NCBI RefSeq assembly: GCF_000799735.1
Contig: NZ_JUHH01000001.1
Location: 2,357,387-2,421,386 of the forward strand
Source of the DNA: Methylotenera sp. G11
GTDB lineage: Bacteria > Pseudomonadota > Gammaproteobacteria > Burkholderiales > Methylophilaceae
DNA length: 64,000 nt
Direction of reading: 5' to 3'
In this document: one piece after another, positions 26,469 to 34,788 of the stretch
Layout of the letters: each line of letters opens with the position of its first letter
Position numbering within the stretch: the first letter of the stretch is position 1
Notes under the pieces: model-generated
What the model was told of the DNA's origin: nothing
Database searches by the model: none
What the model saw: the letters and a program-made list of their open reading frames with translations, nothing else
Program-made: the position numbers and the translations under genes

Positions 26469-27068
26469 ATGAATGGCAGCAAATTCAAAGAATCTGGCCA
26501 GAGCTTAAATGCGTTCACCAGCCGCCGTGATTTTTTTGCAAAAACAGGCATGTTTTCGCTTGGCGTACTAGCTTTCACTACGCTTGGACATAGTACGCCT
26601 GTGCTGGCAAATAACATTTCAACGTCTACTTCCGATGACATCATCATACTGAATTCTGCTCTGGCACATGAATACCAGGCTATTGCGGCATATCAGGCCG
26701 GCGCTGAATCTGGCTTATTACAAAAAGCGGTGCTTGATGTTGCCGTGAAATTCCAGGGTCACCATATCGCTCATGCCAATGTGCTGGCAAGCACCATTGA
26801 AAAACTTGGGGGTGTTGCGGTAAAAACCAAAACCATCGCTGAATATGGGTTCCCCTTAGGTAAATTAAAGTCTCAAGCCGATGTGCTGCATTTTGCCGCC
26901 GGGCTGGAACAAAGCGCCGCTAGTGCATATTTGGGTGCTTTGCCAAAGTTCCATAACAAAGACTTGATTTCTGCAGCTGGCAGCATTCTGGGGGATGAAA
27001 CGATGCATTGGGCTATTCTGCTTAACGCATTGGGTGAAGATCCTGTGCCTAATGCTTTTATTGGCTAG
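26469..27068 (+). CDS. Tat-exported ferritin-like domain protein
   Basis: A 199-residue protein with a twin-arginine signal (SRRDFFAKTGMFSLGVLAF, about residues 18-36) and a ferritin-like four-helix domain. Candidate metal ligands fall in LAHEYQAIAAYQAG (E, Y), the FQGHHIAHANVL helix, and the C-terminal DETMHWAILLNALGE, matching the ExxH helix pairs of DUF4439/ferritin-like proteins. GAAGGAG precedes the ATG. It leads a row of small genes followed by folE2 and faces an SufR-like regulator. It may bind iron or be a redox-active diiron protein in the periplasm; no reaction is established. Confidence 0.78.
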   Translation: MNGSKFKESGQSLNAFTSRRDFFAKTGMFSLGVLAFTTLGHSTPVLANNISTSTSDDIIILNSALAHEYQAIAAYQAGAESGLLQKAVLDVAVKFQGHHIAHANVLASTIEKLGGVAVKTKTIAEYGFPLGKLKSQADVLHFAAGLEQSAASAYLGALPKFHNKDLISAAGSILGDETMHWAILLNALGEDPVPNAFIG

Positions 27069-27262
27069 TTTGATTGGATTGTAAAGTAAGATCTAATTAT
27101 TAAATACCGTTTCAGCTAACCTGATTATAAATCCGGTATCCATCACCCTAAGATAATGAATAACAGATTTTTGATCAAATATCACGCCCACTTTAAACAT
27201 ATTGTAATTGTATATATGTTTAATTTTTGTGATGAAAACATAAACAACAAGGAGATTTATCG

Positions 27263-27607
27263 ATGTCAACATTTGCACTTTTAATATTCGCGCTCACTGC
27301 TGTAGCAGGAGTGATCCTGGCTCTTGAAGTATTAAACGGGAAGCTGGCGTCCTGGTCGCTGTCGTTAGCGCATGCCTCTGCCGGTGCATTGGCCCTGGTT
27401 TTGTTAGCAATAGAAGTCTTTACCGGGCATGGTGCAAGCCGGGCTACTGCCGCACTTGCAATTTTGGTAGTGGCAGCAGTTGGGGGATTTTATTTGGCTT
27501 CCAAGCATTTGATGAAGCAGCGTCCGCCAAAACTGGCAGTTGTCATTCACGCCGGTGTTGCTGTGGCTGGTTTCCTCACATTAGCCACTACATTGTTCCA
27601 TAGCTAG
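27263..27607 (+). CDS. Small four-helix membrane protein, unknown
   Basis: A 114-residue protein, almost wholly hydrophobic, with about four membrane segments (roughly residues 3-22, 31-53, 60-82, 92-111). AAGGAG precedes the ATG. No family is recognised with certainty; the pattern resembles small DUF-type integral proteins often encoded beside DUF2231 genes. Its stop is two bases before the start of the DUF2231 gene, so the two are translationally linked and probably function together. Confidence 0.65.
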   Translation: MSTFALLIFALTAVAGVILALEVLNGKLASWSLSLAHASAGALALVLLAIEVFTGHGASRATAALAILVVAAVGGFYLASKHLMKQRPPKLAVVIHAGVAVAGFLTLATTLFHS

Positions 27608-27609
27608 CA

Positions 27610-28029
27610 ATGAAACATCCACTACACCCTGCAATAGTACATTTCCCGATTGCCTGCTGGATGCTCGCTACATTTGCTGATATTTCAAGTTTGTGGCTTG
27701 GCAGGCAGGTGTGGTGGTGGTCAGGTGTCACTCTGTGCATAGGTACTGTTGCAGGCGTTTTTGCAATGCTAAGCGGGATGGTCGAGCTGCTGAAACTTGC
27801 CGACCGGCCACAAGCTTTAGGGACCGCAGAAAGACACATGCAGCTTATGCTGCTTGCCTGGACTTTGTATGCCGCTAGTTTGTTGGCGAGATTGGATCAC
27901 TTCAGTCTTACCGCCCCCGGCTGGTTGGAAATGTCATTAAGCTGCCTCGGCCTGGCAACCTTGTTCGCCGGTGCATGGCTAGGCGCTCAACTGGTTTACA
28001 GGCATGGAGTCGGCACTTTTACCCCATAG
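27610..28029 (+). CDS. DUF2231-domain membrane protein
   Basis: A 139-residue integral membrane protein with about four segments. The N-terminal MKHPLHPAIVHFPIACWM is the clear DUF2231 hallmark (HP-HP..VHFP), with histidines that could ligate haem or metal. A further conserved part is the LLAWTLYAASLLARLDH segment. It is coupled to the preceding small membrane protein and followed after 55 nt by folE2. DUF2231 proteins are of unknown function; several are encoded beside cytochromes or stress genes. Confidence 0.82.
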   Translation: MKHPLHPAIVHFPIACWMLATFADISSLWLGRQVWWWSGVTLCIGTVAGVFAMLSGMVELLKLADRPQALGTAERHMQLMLLAWTLYAASLLARLDHFSLTAPGWLEMSLSCLGLATLFAGAWLGAQLVYRHGVGTFTP

Positions 28030-28084
28030 AAATTTAATCCTTCAATATCACATATATTAAAGCTACTTATTTTATAGGCTGAGC

Positions 28085-28891
28085 ATGAACAACATATTCA
28101 AACTTTCCCCGCTCTCTGACACACAATCCACTCAAGATACACGCAAAATCAATATTGATCAGGTAGGAATCAAGGACATCCGCTATCCCATATCAATATT
28201 GTTAGCCGATACTACATTACAGACTATAGCCAGATTGTCGATGACAGTAGGCTTGCCTTCGCACAAAAAAGGCACACATATGTCCAGGTTCGTCGAACTG
28301 CTTGAGCAAGACCGGGGGAGTCTTGACCAGGCCCTGTTCAGAAGCCTCATTTTCGAAATGTTAAAGAAGCTGGGCGCTGCGAGCGGGGAAATCCAGATGG
28401 AATTTCCTGCTTTTATCACCAAGAGCGCACCGATCACAGGCGTGAAAAGCAAGTTGGACTATGACGTCATCTGGTCAGGCCATGTGTCGGAATACGGAGT
28501 GTATACTTTTTGTATGACCGTGAAGGTACCGGTCACCAGCCTGTGCCCCTGTTCGAAAGAAATATCTGACTATGGCGCACATAATCAGCGCTCTATTTTA
28601 TGCATCAAAGTTGAGCTTGATGACGAAATGCCAATAGCTGACCTGGTATCGATCGCTGAAAAGAACGCTTCATGTGAAATATATGGCATTCTCAAGCGAC
28701 CTGATGAAAAATACGTAACAGAACGTGCTTATGACAATCCGAAATTTGTAGAGGATTTGGTGCGGGATATTGCACTTTCTTTAAATGAAGAAAAAAACAT
28801 CAGAAGCTATTCCATAGAGGCCGAGAACTTTGAATCCATACACAACCATTCGGCATTTGCCCGTATAACGCGTACCAGAAATATTGCCTGA
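28085..28891 (+). CDS. folE2: GTP cyclohydrolase type IB (FolE2), copy 1
   Basis: Converts GTP to a dihydroneopterin phosphate, the first pterin step for folate and, in methylotrophs, tetrahydromethanopterin. The 268 residues hold the COG1469 signatures INIDQVGIKDIRYPI, GTHMSRFVELL, the catalytic [23 protein letters not shown] region (about residues 150-172; quoted stretches are parts of it) and [26 protein letters not shown] second gene of the same family lies at 37149, clearly similar but diverged. This copy follows the ferritin-like/DUF2231 row and is next to a TetR gene on the other strand. The metal is flexible in the IB class, so it may serve under zinc limitation. Confidence 0.93.
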   Translation: MNNIFKLSPLSDTQSTQDTRKINIDQVGIKDIRYPISILLADTTLQTIARLSMTVGLPSHKKGTHMSRFVELLEQDRGSLDQALFRSLIFEMLKKLGAASGEIQMEFPAFITKSAPITGVKSKLDYDVIWSGHVSEYGVYTFCMTVKVPVTSLCPCSKEISDYGAHNQRSILCIKVELDDEMPIADLVSIAEKNASCEIYGILKRPDEKYVTERAYDNPKFVEDLVRDIALSLNEEKNIRSYSIEAENFESIHNHSAFARITRTRNIA

Positions 28892-28966
28892 AGCTGAGCG
28901 GCCTGCACCCCGTGCCATCTCAATCCTCCGAGGCCGGCGACGAAAGAGGGACTCCTGTCCGAGGCG

Positions 28967-29524
28967 CTATATCGATGCCTTGATCAAGGTAATGGCTGCA
29001 TTTTTGGCACGGGTGGCTGCTCCTGAACCGGGGCTCAGCCGTTCTATCAATGCGCCGCCTTCAAAAATAATCGTTAATTGCTGGCCCAGGGTCTGTGCAT
29101 CTTTTACACCGGCTATCTGTGCCAGTTTTGACAGGTATCGCTGTAGCTCATTCGACAATTCGACGGAGTAATGATGTACCGGATGTGCCGGGTCCGGGAA
29201 CTCTACAGATCCGATATGGAAAGGCAGGCCATTGAACTCCGGCGTGGAGATCCACTGCGCGTATAAATCACATAATTCAAATAGGACTTCTTTGGAATCC
29301 GCTTTTTTGTCTGCGAGCTTTTCGTTGATCCAGGCATAAAAGCGGTTGGATTTTTCTTTCAGGTATTCAATGATCAGTTCATTCTTGCTCGGAAAGTATT
29401 TATAGAGCGTCGCCTTTGCTACGCCTGACTCGGCAATGATGGTGTCTACACCGGAGGCGTGAATGCCGCGAGTTTCAAATAGAAGTGTCGCTACCGACAA
29501 TATTTTTTCACGCATATTTTTCAT
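28967..29524 (-). CDS. TetR/AcrR-family regulator
   Basis: A 185-residue repressor-type protein with an N-terminal TetR HTH (about residues 8-52, including RGIHASGVDTIIAESGVAKATLYKYFPSKNELI in part) and a helical ligand domain. AAAGGAA precedes the ATG. It shares a strand with the 246-aa membrane protein gene upstream of it by 37 nt and stands near the mxaRSACKL-like operon. A CAGAC-CT-GTCTG palindrome at 30365 is a plausible operator. The ligand is unknown. Confidence 0.85.
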   Translation of the reverse strand: MKNMREKILSVATLLFETRGIHASGVDTIIAESGVAKATLYKYFPSKNELIIEYLKEKSNRFYAWINEKLADKKADSKEVLFELCDLYAQWISTPEFNGLPFHIGSVEFPDPAHPVHHYSVELSNELQRYLSKLAQIAGVKDAQTLGQQLTIIFEGGALIERLSPGSGAATRAKNAAITLIKASI

Positions 29525-29561
29525 GTTGGGTTCCTTTGATCATTCTTTTGTATTCATGACG

Positions 29562-30302
29562 TTACATCGGGCTGTTCATCAGCTTCTGCGGATACAGGCA
29601 ATTTGCATAAGTGAGCGCATTCCTCAGGCTGTCTGCCGTATTGATATCAACCTTGCCTTCGTTCACGAACGAGATGAATGCCTCACGCTCCTGCGGCTGC
29701 AGCATGGCAGCCTGCGGCAGCTGGCAGTCACCTTGTTTCATTGCCCGGTATAAGGCCACAAGGTTGGAAACGGTTTTACTGCCAGCCTGGTTGATTGAAG
29801 CATCGGCAGCGGTATCCAGAGGGTTCATCCCGTCATTTGTTTTGTGATTGGTGCGCGGGTTAAGTAAAACAATGGCGAACCCGATGATGACGATAAAAGT
29901 GAGCAATGATAATGACATCATCAATCTCTGGTTTTGCCTGGGAGGGGTCAAAAAATTCGTGATGGATTGATTGACCAGCTGCCAGGGCTTTTCGGAATTG
30001 TTCTGAACCTGAAGCTTGATCGCGCCTATTACTAAAAAAAGAATCTGGTCGGCCACGATCCCGGCATTGTCCAGTTTCAGCCTGGATGTTTCGTTTTCGA
30101 TCAGGTTTTTCAATATCTGAATATCGTCTATTGAAAGGTCGGCCTCTTTTCCGTTAACGACTTTGCCGACACGCTGCCTGTTCCAGGTGCTCAAAATGCT
30201 GGACAGGCCAACTAACCTGGCCACCGGGGATTTGCCTGTTTTCTGGAATTGCCTATTAAAACTATCTGACTTTAGAAACTCGGTGGCCATGATTTTGAAC
30301 AT
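29562..30302 (-). CDS. Hypothetical single-span membrane protein
   Basis: A 246-residue protein with no family recognised. Residues 1-125 are hydrophilic and probably cytoplasmic, with a helical look (LSIDDIQILKNLIENETSRLKL in part). One membrane segment follows (about 127-149, LMMSLSLLTFIVIIGFAIVLL in part). The remaining 95 residues contain two cysteines (GDCQLPQA, YANCLYPQ) that could form a disulfide outside the membrane. The start at MFKIM or at MATEF four residues later cannot be decided. It is divergent from the mxaR-like operon across 149 nt and upstream of the TetR gene, so it may be an envelope factor controlled with that operon. Confidence 0.6.
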   Translation of the reverse strand: MFKIMATEFLKSDSFNRQFQKTGKSPVARLVGLSSILSTWNRQRVGKVVNGKEADLSIDDIQILKNLIENETSRLKLDNAGIVADQILFLVIGAIKLQVQNNSEKPWQLVNQSITNFLTPPRQNQRLMMSLSLLTFIVIIGFAIVLLNPRTNHKTNDGMNPLDTAADASINQAGSKTVSNLVALYRAMKQGDCQLPQAAMLQPQEREAFISFVNEGKVDINTADSLRNALTYANCLYPQKLMNSPM

Positions 30303-30364
30303 CTCGATCTATTTGAGAAAAAATACTTGCAATCTGAAAACGAATATAGCAAACTAAAAATGAA

Positions 30365-30376
30365 CAGACCTGTCTG
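30365..30376. promoter_or_regulatory. Possible TetR operator, CAGAC-CT-GTCTG
   Basis: Two five-base arms in inverted orientation, two bases apart, within the 149-nt divergent region between the 246-aa gene and the mxaR-like gene. The neighbouring TetR protein is the natural candidate binder. An assignment from position only. Confidence 0.45.
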
Positions 30377-30451
30377 CATACTAAACGATTATTTTGCTAA
30401 TCGCAACTATAACCCTATTTTTTAAACCCTATTTATTATTCTGAGGAATTT

Positions 30452-31489
30452 ATGAAAACTGCAACGATTGATCATCAGCTTGCTGACTGGCGCGATAAAG
30501 CCCTGAAACTGGAATCAGAGGTCAAGAAGGTCATCGTCGGTCAAGATAAAGCGATCAAGCTGATGAACATCGCAATTTTTGCACGTGGCCATGTTTTGCT
30601 TGAAGGTGGCGTCGGCGTTGGCAAGACAACATTATTACAATCGATCACACGCGGCATAGGCGGCGCGTATGAGCGTATTGAAGGTACGGTAGACCTGATG
30701 CCGAATGACCTGATTTATCATACCTTCCTTGGTTCGGATGGACGTCCGCAAATTGACGAAGGCCCCTTGCTGCGTGCCGGTGAGAACCTGTCGGTCTTCT
30801 TTTTCAATGAAATTAACCGAGCCAGGCCGCAGGTTCACGCCCTGATGCTCAGGGTGATGGCAGAACGCCATGTGACGGCTTTCAGGAGAGAGTACCGCTT
30901 GCCTCATATGCTGGTTTTTGCAGACCGTAACCAAGTGGAAAAAAATGAGACTTTTGAAATCCCGTCTGCGGCACGGGATCGCTTCATGATGGAAATCCCG
31001 ATTGAAATCCCGGAAGACAGGGAAATACGTAAATCGCTGATATTCAATACACGGTTCCAGCATGCGGAAAAACTCACGCAGCAGGTAGAAAGCGACATCC
31101 TGCATTTTGATCAACTGAATGATTTTTCTGATACTTTGCAAGAACATATCCAGACCAGCGATGTGATTGAAGATTATGCTCTCGACCTGTGGGAAGCCAC
31201 ACAGAACCCTGTGAAATATGGCATCAAGCTGGATACCGTAGATGTCAGCAAGCTGATACAGGCCGGCGCCAGCCCTCGCGGGATGGGCATGCTGCTTAAA
31301 GCGGCAAGGGTGCACGCATGGATGATGCAGCGGGAGAATCTATACCCTGAAGATATTCATGCCGTGTTCCATGAAATCATTTCGCACCGACTGGCTTTCA
31401 ACTCCATGTATGAGAGCCGCAGAACTGCCCTGGCGCGTGAACTCAGCGGTCATATCCTGAGCCAGGTAGCCGTGCCCGCCAGGACATAG
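30452..31489 (+). CDS. mxaR: MoxR-type AAA ATPase, MxaR-like
   Basis: Chaperone-like AAA+ ATPase, 345 residues. Walker A is GGVGVGKTTLL (about residues 53-63), Walker B FFFNEINRARP (about 113), sensor region FADRNQVEKNETFEIPSAARDRF in part. A C-terminal lid domain follows. It heads six tightly packed genes in the order MoxR, DUF58, MxaA-like, VWA, small anchored protein, VWA, which is the mxaRSACKL order needed for calcium insertion and assembly of methanol dehydrogenase. The structural genes mxaFJGI are not in the window. RBS GAGGAA precedes the ATG. The general bat/MoxR type is an alternative reading. Confidence 0.72.
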   Translation: MKTATIDHQLADWRDKALKLESEVKKVIVGQDKAIKLMNIAIFARGHVLLEGGVGVGKTTLLQSITRGIGGAYERIEGTVDLMPNDLIYHTFLGSDGRPQIDEGPLLRAGENLSVFFFNEINRARPQVHALMLRVMAERHVTAFRREYRLPHMLVFADRNQVEKNETFEIPSAARDRFMMEIPIEIPEDREIRKSLIFNTRFQHAEKLTQQVESDILHFDQLNDFSDTLQEHIQTSDVIEDYALDLWEATQNPVKYGIKLDTVDVSKLIQAGASPRGMGMLLKAARVHAWMMQRENLYPEDIHAVFHEIISHRLAFNSMYESRRTALARELSGHILSQVAVPART

Positions 31490-31494
31490 CCGAG

Positions 31495-32358
31495 ATGATA
31501 GCGAATTACGTAAAGCCTTTTGCTTATTCAATTCCATGGAAATCAAGCAGCGTACACTTCGGTGACCACCGCGGCACACAGCGTGGGTTGGGCGATGAGT
31601 ACCAGGGAAATGTGCCGTTGGTGGATTACCCTGATGCACGTCGCATGGATTTGCGCCAGACCTTGCGTGACCCTTATGAGCAGATCCAGGTAAAAACATT
31701 TAACCAGAACAATACCACCCCTTTGTTTGCCATTTGCGATGCTTCCAGTTCCATGCAATTCGGGGGCAAGCAGCGCAAGCTGGACCTGGCCATGCATATT
31801 TCGGCTTCAATTGCTTATTCCGCCCATGGCATGGGCGACCTGTTCAGTTTTATCGCATATAACAGCCACGTCATTGAAGATCTGACATTGCCATTAAGTC
31901 ACCATATATTCCACAGCCTGGAGGTGATTGATCAATTGGCGGATTACCGCAGCAAGCTGGCAGGTTCTGAAGGGATCGCAGATGTGCCGATGTATTTAAG
32001 CCAGCATCGATCCCTGGTGTTCTGGATTTCAGATTTTCATATGCCGCTGGGGTTGATTGAACAAACCTTGAATGCGATGTCGGCACATCAGGTGGTGCCT
32101 ATCGTGTTATGGGATGACCGCGAACACCGGAAACTTCCACAGTTCGGATTTGGGAATCTGATTGATCCGGAAACAGGGGTGGCTCGCACTTTATTTTTCA
32201 GAAAATCGCTGCGAGACCAGTTTGTTGAGGCGTTTAACAGGAGGCGTGAAGCGCTGGATCGCCTGTTTGTAAAGTTTGATTACCCTGCACTATACCTTCA
32301 GGAGGAATTTAAACCTGAGGCTTTTACTAATTACTTCGAACAATACATAAGCTTATGA
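31495..32358 (+). CDS. mxaS: DUF58-domain protein, MxaS-like
   Basis: A soluble 287-residue DUF58 protein. The central part contains FAICDASSSMQFGG, a VWA-like metal-site motif (DxSxS), then LDLAMHISASIAYSAHGMGD and the C-terminal FRKSLRDQFVEAFNRRREAL. It begins five bases after mxaR stops and its stop overlaps the next start (ATGA-type). DUF58 proteins act with MoxR ATPases; as part of the mxa-like set it would support insertion of metal into periplasmic dehydrogenase. Length agrees with MxaS of methylotrophs. Confidence 0.72.
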   Translation: MIANYVKPFAYSIPWKSSSVHFGDHRGTQRGLGDEYQGNVPLVDYPDARRMDLRQTLRDPYEQIQVKTFNQNNTTPLFAICDASSSMQFGGKQRKLDLAMHISASIAYSAHGMGDLFSFIAYNSHVIEDLTLPLSHHIFHSLEVIDQLADYRSKLAGSEGIADVPMYLSQHRSLVFWISDFHMPLGLIEQTLNAMSAHQVVPIVLWDDREHRKLPQFGFGNLIDPETGVARTLFFRKSLRDQFVEAFNRRREALDRLFVKFDYPALYLQEEFKPEAFTNYFEQYISL

Positions 32359-33266
32359 AGAACTTGATACCAAAATTACTGTTATTCGTCACATTTCTTT
32401 TCCAGAGTGCGTTTGCCTGTGCCGAGGATAATGCAATGGCGATTGCAGGCATTAGCAATCCGGCACGAAGTACCGGCATTCAAATCGGCGACGTATTGAA
32501 AAGGAGCGTGACGTTTGAGAGTGCAGCACCGCCGAATATAATCACCAAGGCATTGCCCGCCAAGGGCTCGCGCAATGATGAGATAGAATTGGTTGAATCA
32601 AGGCTTGAACGCTTGAAAGAGGGCGCCCAAAACCGATACAGGCTTGATCTGAGCTACCAGGTATTTGCCGGCGCCACAAAACCTAAGGTGATGGCTCTGC
32701 CGGCACAAAACATCAGGATATCCGGGTCGGAGCAATTAATATTGCCGGCATGGCACTTCTGGTACTCGCCGCTGGTAGACATTAGCATTGCATATGCCAA
32801 AGCTAACGTACAGCCTCAGATGAAACTTCCGGGGATTGACCTCAACCAGCATGCAGTGCGCATCAAAGTGTTTTCTGTCATGCTGGTATTGGCATTGATC
32901 GGCCTGGTTTATGTCAATGCAGATACCCGATGGTTACCGTTCTGCAAGGGTAATTTTGCCCGTGCATACAAACAGATAAAGCTGCTCAGCAGAAGTAAAG
33001 TACCTGATGCGAACAGGCTTAGAACAGCGTTGTTCAGCTTGCATGAGTCATTTAATAACACCTATGGCAGCAATGTGTTCGCGAATGATATTCATGATTT
33101 CATCGCGCAGCACCCCAGGTTCAGGCCATTGCACTCGCAGATGACGGAGTTCTTTACATTGTCGAATCAAACACTTTTCTCCCGTCATCCGCAAGATGAC
33201 AGCGAATCGCTGTTGAAGCTTCTCGCTATCAGCAAAAGTTTAAGAGATTGTGAAAGAGGTGTTTGA
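32355..33266 (+). CDS. mxaA: MxaA-like exported membrane protein
   Basis: A 303-residue protein with a signal peptide (core LLLFVTFLFQSAFACA, residues 8-23) and a membrane segment near residues 174-190 (VFSVMLVLALIGLVYV). The outer part between them is beta-rich, and about 110 residues lie on the far side of the helix. Length and topology match MxaA of the methanol-dehydrogenase maturation set. It overlaps mxaS by four bases and mxaC by four bases, so translation is coupled. Sequence identity to MxaA was not tested. Confidence 0.65.
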   Translation: MKNLIPKLLLFVTFLFQSAFACAEDNAMAIAGISNPARSTGIQIGDVLKRSVTFESAAPPNIITKALPAKGSRNDEIELVESRLERLKEGAQNRYRLDLSYQVFAGATKPKVMALPAQNIRISGSEQLILPAWHFWYSPLVDISIAYAKANVQPQMKLPGIDLNQHAVRIKVFSVMLVLALIGLVYVNADTRWLPFCKGNFARAYKQIKLLSRSKVPDANRLRTALFSLHESFNNTYGSNVFANDIHDFIAQHPRFRPLHSQMTEFFTLSNQTLFSRHPQDDSESLLKLLAISKSLRDCERGV

Positions 33267-34252
33267 TGGCATTGCTTAACCCTTGGGCGCTCATTCTGCT
33301 GCCTGTTATTTATCTTCCGTTCTGGCTTAAAAGCCGACAGGGCCAGATGTACTCCTGGCTGGATCTAGTGCCGCATGACAAGTTTTCTGATACGGCCAAC
33401 CTGATTCTGAAAGCCATGACATCGCTGCTTTTGGCATGTATTGTGATTGCGCTGGCATCGCCTCGTGGCCCGGACCAGAAAATCAATAAGATTGGTCAAG
33501 GGGCGCAAACGGTCATGGTGATTGACCGCAGTGTCAGCATGGATCATCCGTTTGCAGGTGATGCCAGCAGTGGCCGGGCTGCAGAGATCAAGTCGGCAGC
33601 GGCCAGAAGGTTGATTACCAGGTTCATTGATTCAAGGCCGGATGACATGATGGGGGTTGTAGGCTTCACCAACTCTGCATTGTATGGCGCCAAAATCACT
33701 AATAATCGGGATGCCATTCATGCGGCGATTAATGCTGCAACCAGTTCTGCGATCAATCAAACCAATATAGGCGCTGGCGTGACTCAGGCCGTCAGCCTGT
33801 TTGACAGCATCGAAAGCTCAGGTTCGCGAGCAATCATCCTGCTTTCTGATGGCGCCGGCAAAATAAGCCCGCGTGTCAAACATAAGATCAAGGAGACCCT
33901 GGAATCCAGAAAACTCAGCCTGTACTGGATCGTATTGCGTGAACCTGATGACATCAGCATATTCTCGGCAAGTAATAGCCAGTTTGCGGAAGGCTCGGAA
34001 CCCGCCCCGATAGAATTGGACAAGTTCTTCAAGTCACTCCGAATCAAATACAAGGCTTATGAAGCGGATAATCCTGCCGCCTTGCAGTCAGCGATCCAGG
34101 ATATCAATACGCGGGAGAAAAAGAAGATTCAATATTCGATCTCCATTCCTGGACACGATTATTCAACCGATTTTATTGTGATTGCTCTGTTCTTGAGCTT
34201 GTTGATTTTAATTGCTAAAAATTTGAGGGTACATTCATGGCAAGACGCATAA
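33263..34252 (+). CDS. mxaC: VWA-domain membrane protein, MxaC-like
   Basis: A 329-residue protein with N-terminal membrane segments (about residues 5-20 and 50-65), a von Willebrand A domain (about 88-280) and a C-terminal segment (about 298-318). The metal site is intact: VMVIDRSVSMDHP gives DxSxS, GVVGFTNSALYG follows, and IILLSDGAG supplies the final Asp. This bat/MxaC layout suits a metal-dependent docking protein in the membrane. It overlaps both neighbours (mxaA by 4 and mxaK by 16 bases). Confidence 0.7.
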   Translation: MMALLNPWALILLPVIYLPFWLKSRQGQMYSWLDLVPHDKFSDTANLILKAMTSLLLACIVIALASPRGPDQKINKIGQGAQTVMVIDRSVSMDHPFAGDASSGRAAEIKSAAARRLITRFIDSRPDDMMGVVGFTNSALYGAKITNNRDAIHAAINAATSSAINQTNIGAGVTQAVSLFDSIESSGSRAIILLSDGAGKISPRVKHKIKETLESRKLSLYWIVLREPDDISIFSASNSQFAEGSEPAPIELDKFFKSLRIKYKAYEADNPAALQSAIQDINTREKKKIQYSISIPGHDYSTDFIVIALFLSLLILIAKNLRVHSWQDA

Positions 34253-34788
34253 ATATCATTAATGCCGCATTGGCAGCTTTATTGCTGGCTGGCCTGACTG
34301 GCACTGGCTATGAAGTCTATCAGTACCGGAATATCCAGCGCATCAATGCTACGCTGCATGCCGGACAGGTGTTGAAGGATGATGCATACCCGTTACACGC
34401 CAAGTTCTCTGCGGCTTATTTTCAGGGCAGCAAAGGTGACTATAAGCATGCGGTGCAGTCTTTCGGCCAGGCGCTGGAACTGCAATCAAAATCCGGCAGC
34501 CCTGATGCCGCGCAGCAAGGACGCATTCAATTCAACATTGCAACCAATCTGTTTTTGCTTGGCTTGAGCCGCGATCTGAATGATGATGGATCACTCAAGG
34601 AAGAATCTAAATACAGCTTCACGCAGGCCAAAGCCGCATATGAGCAGTCGCTGCGGTTAAACCCGGAGGATCGCAGGGCAAAATTCAATCTTAGCCTGCT
34701 GAATTCAGTCACTCCGACCAACATGAAGAACGCACCTAAAGACCAGACTGGTGTTGAGCTCAGCAATCTGCCGGTTGGTTTGCCATGA
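34237..34788 (+). CDS. mxaK: MxaK-like anchored protein with TPR-like region
   Basis: A 183-residue protein with one N-terminal membrane segment (about residues 8-27) and an outer helical region that includes AYFQGSKGDYKHAVQSFGQAL and AYEQSLRLNPEDRRAKFNLSLL, both TPR-like. The gene starts inside the end of mxaC and ends inside the start of mxaL. Size, topology and order match MxaK. It is probably a scaffold of the membrane complex formed by the VWA proteins. Confidence 0.65.
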   Translation: MARRINIINAALAALLLAGLTGTGYEVYQYRNIQRINATLHAGQVLKDDAYPLHAKFSAAYFQGSKGDYKHAVQSFGQALELQSKSGSPDAAQQGRIQFNIATNLFLLGLSRDLNDDGSLKEESKYSFTQAKAAYEQSLRLNPEDRRAKFNLSLLNSVTPTNMKNAPKDQTGVELSNLPVGLP

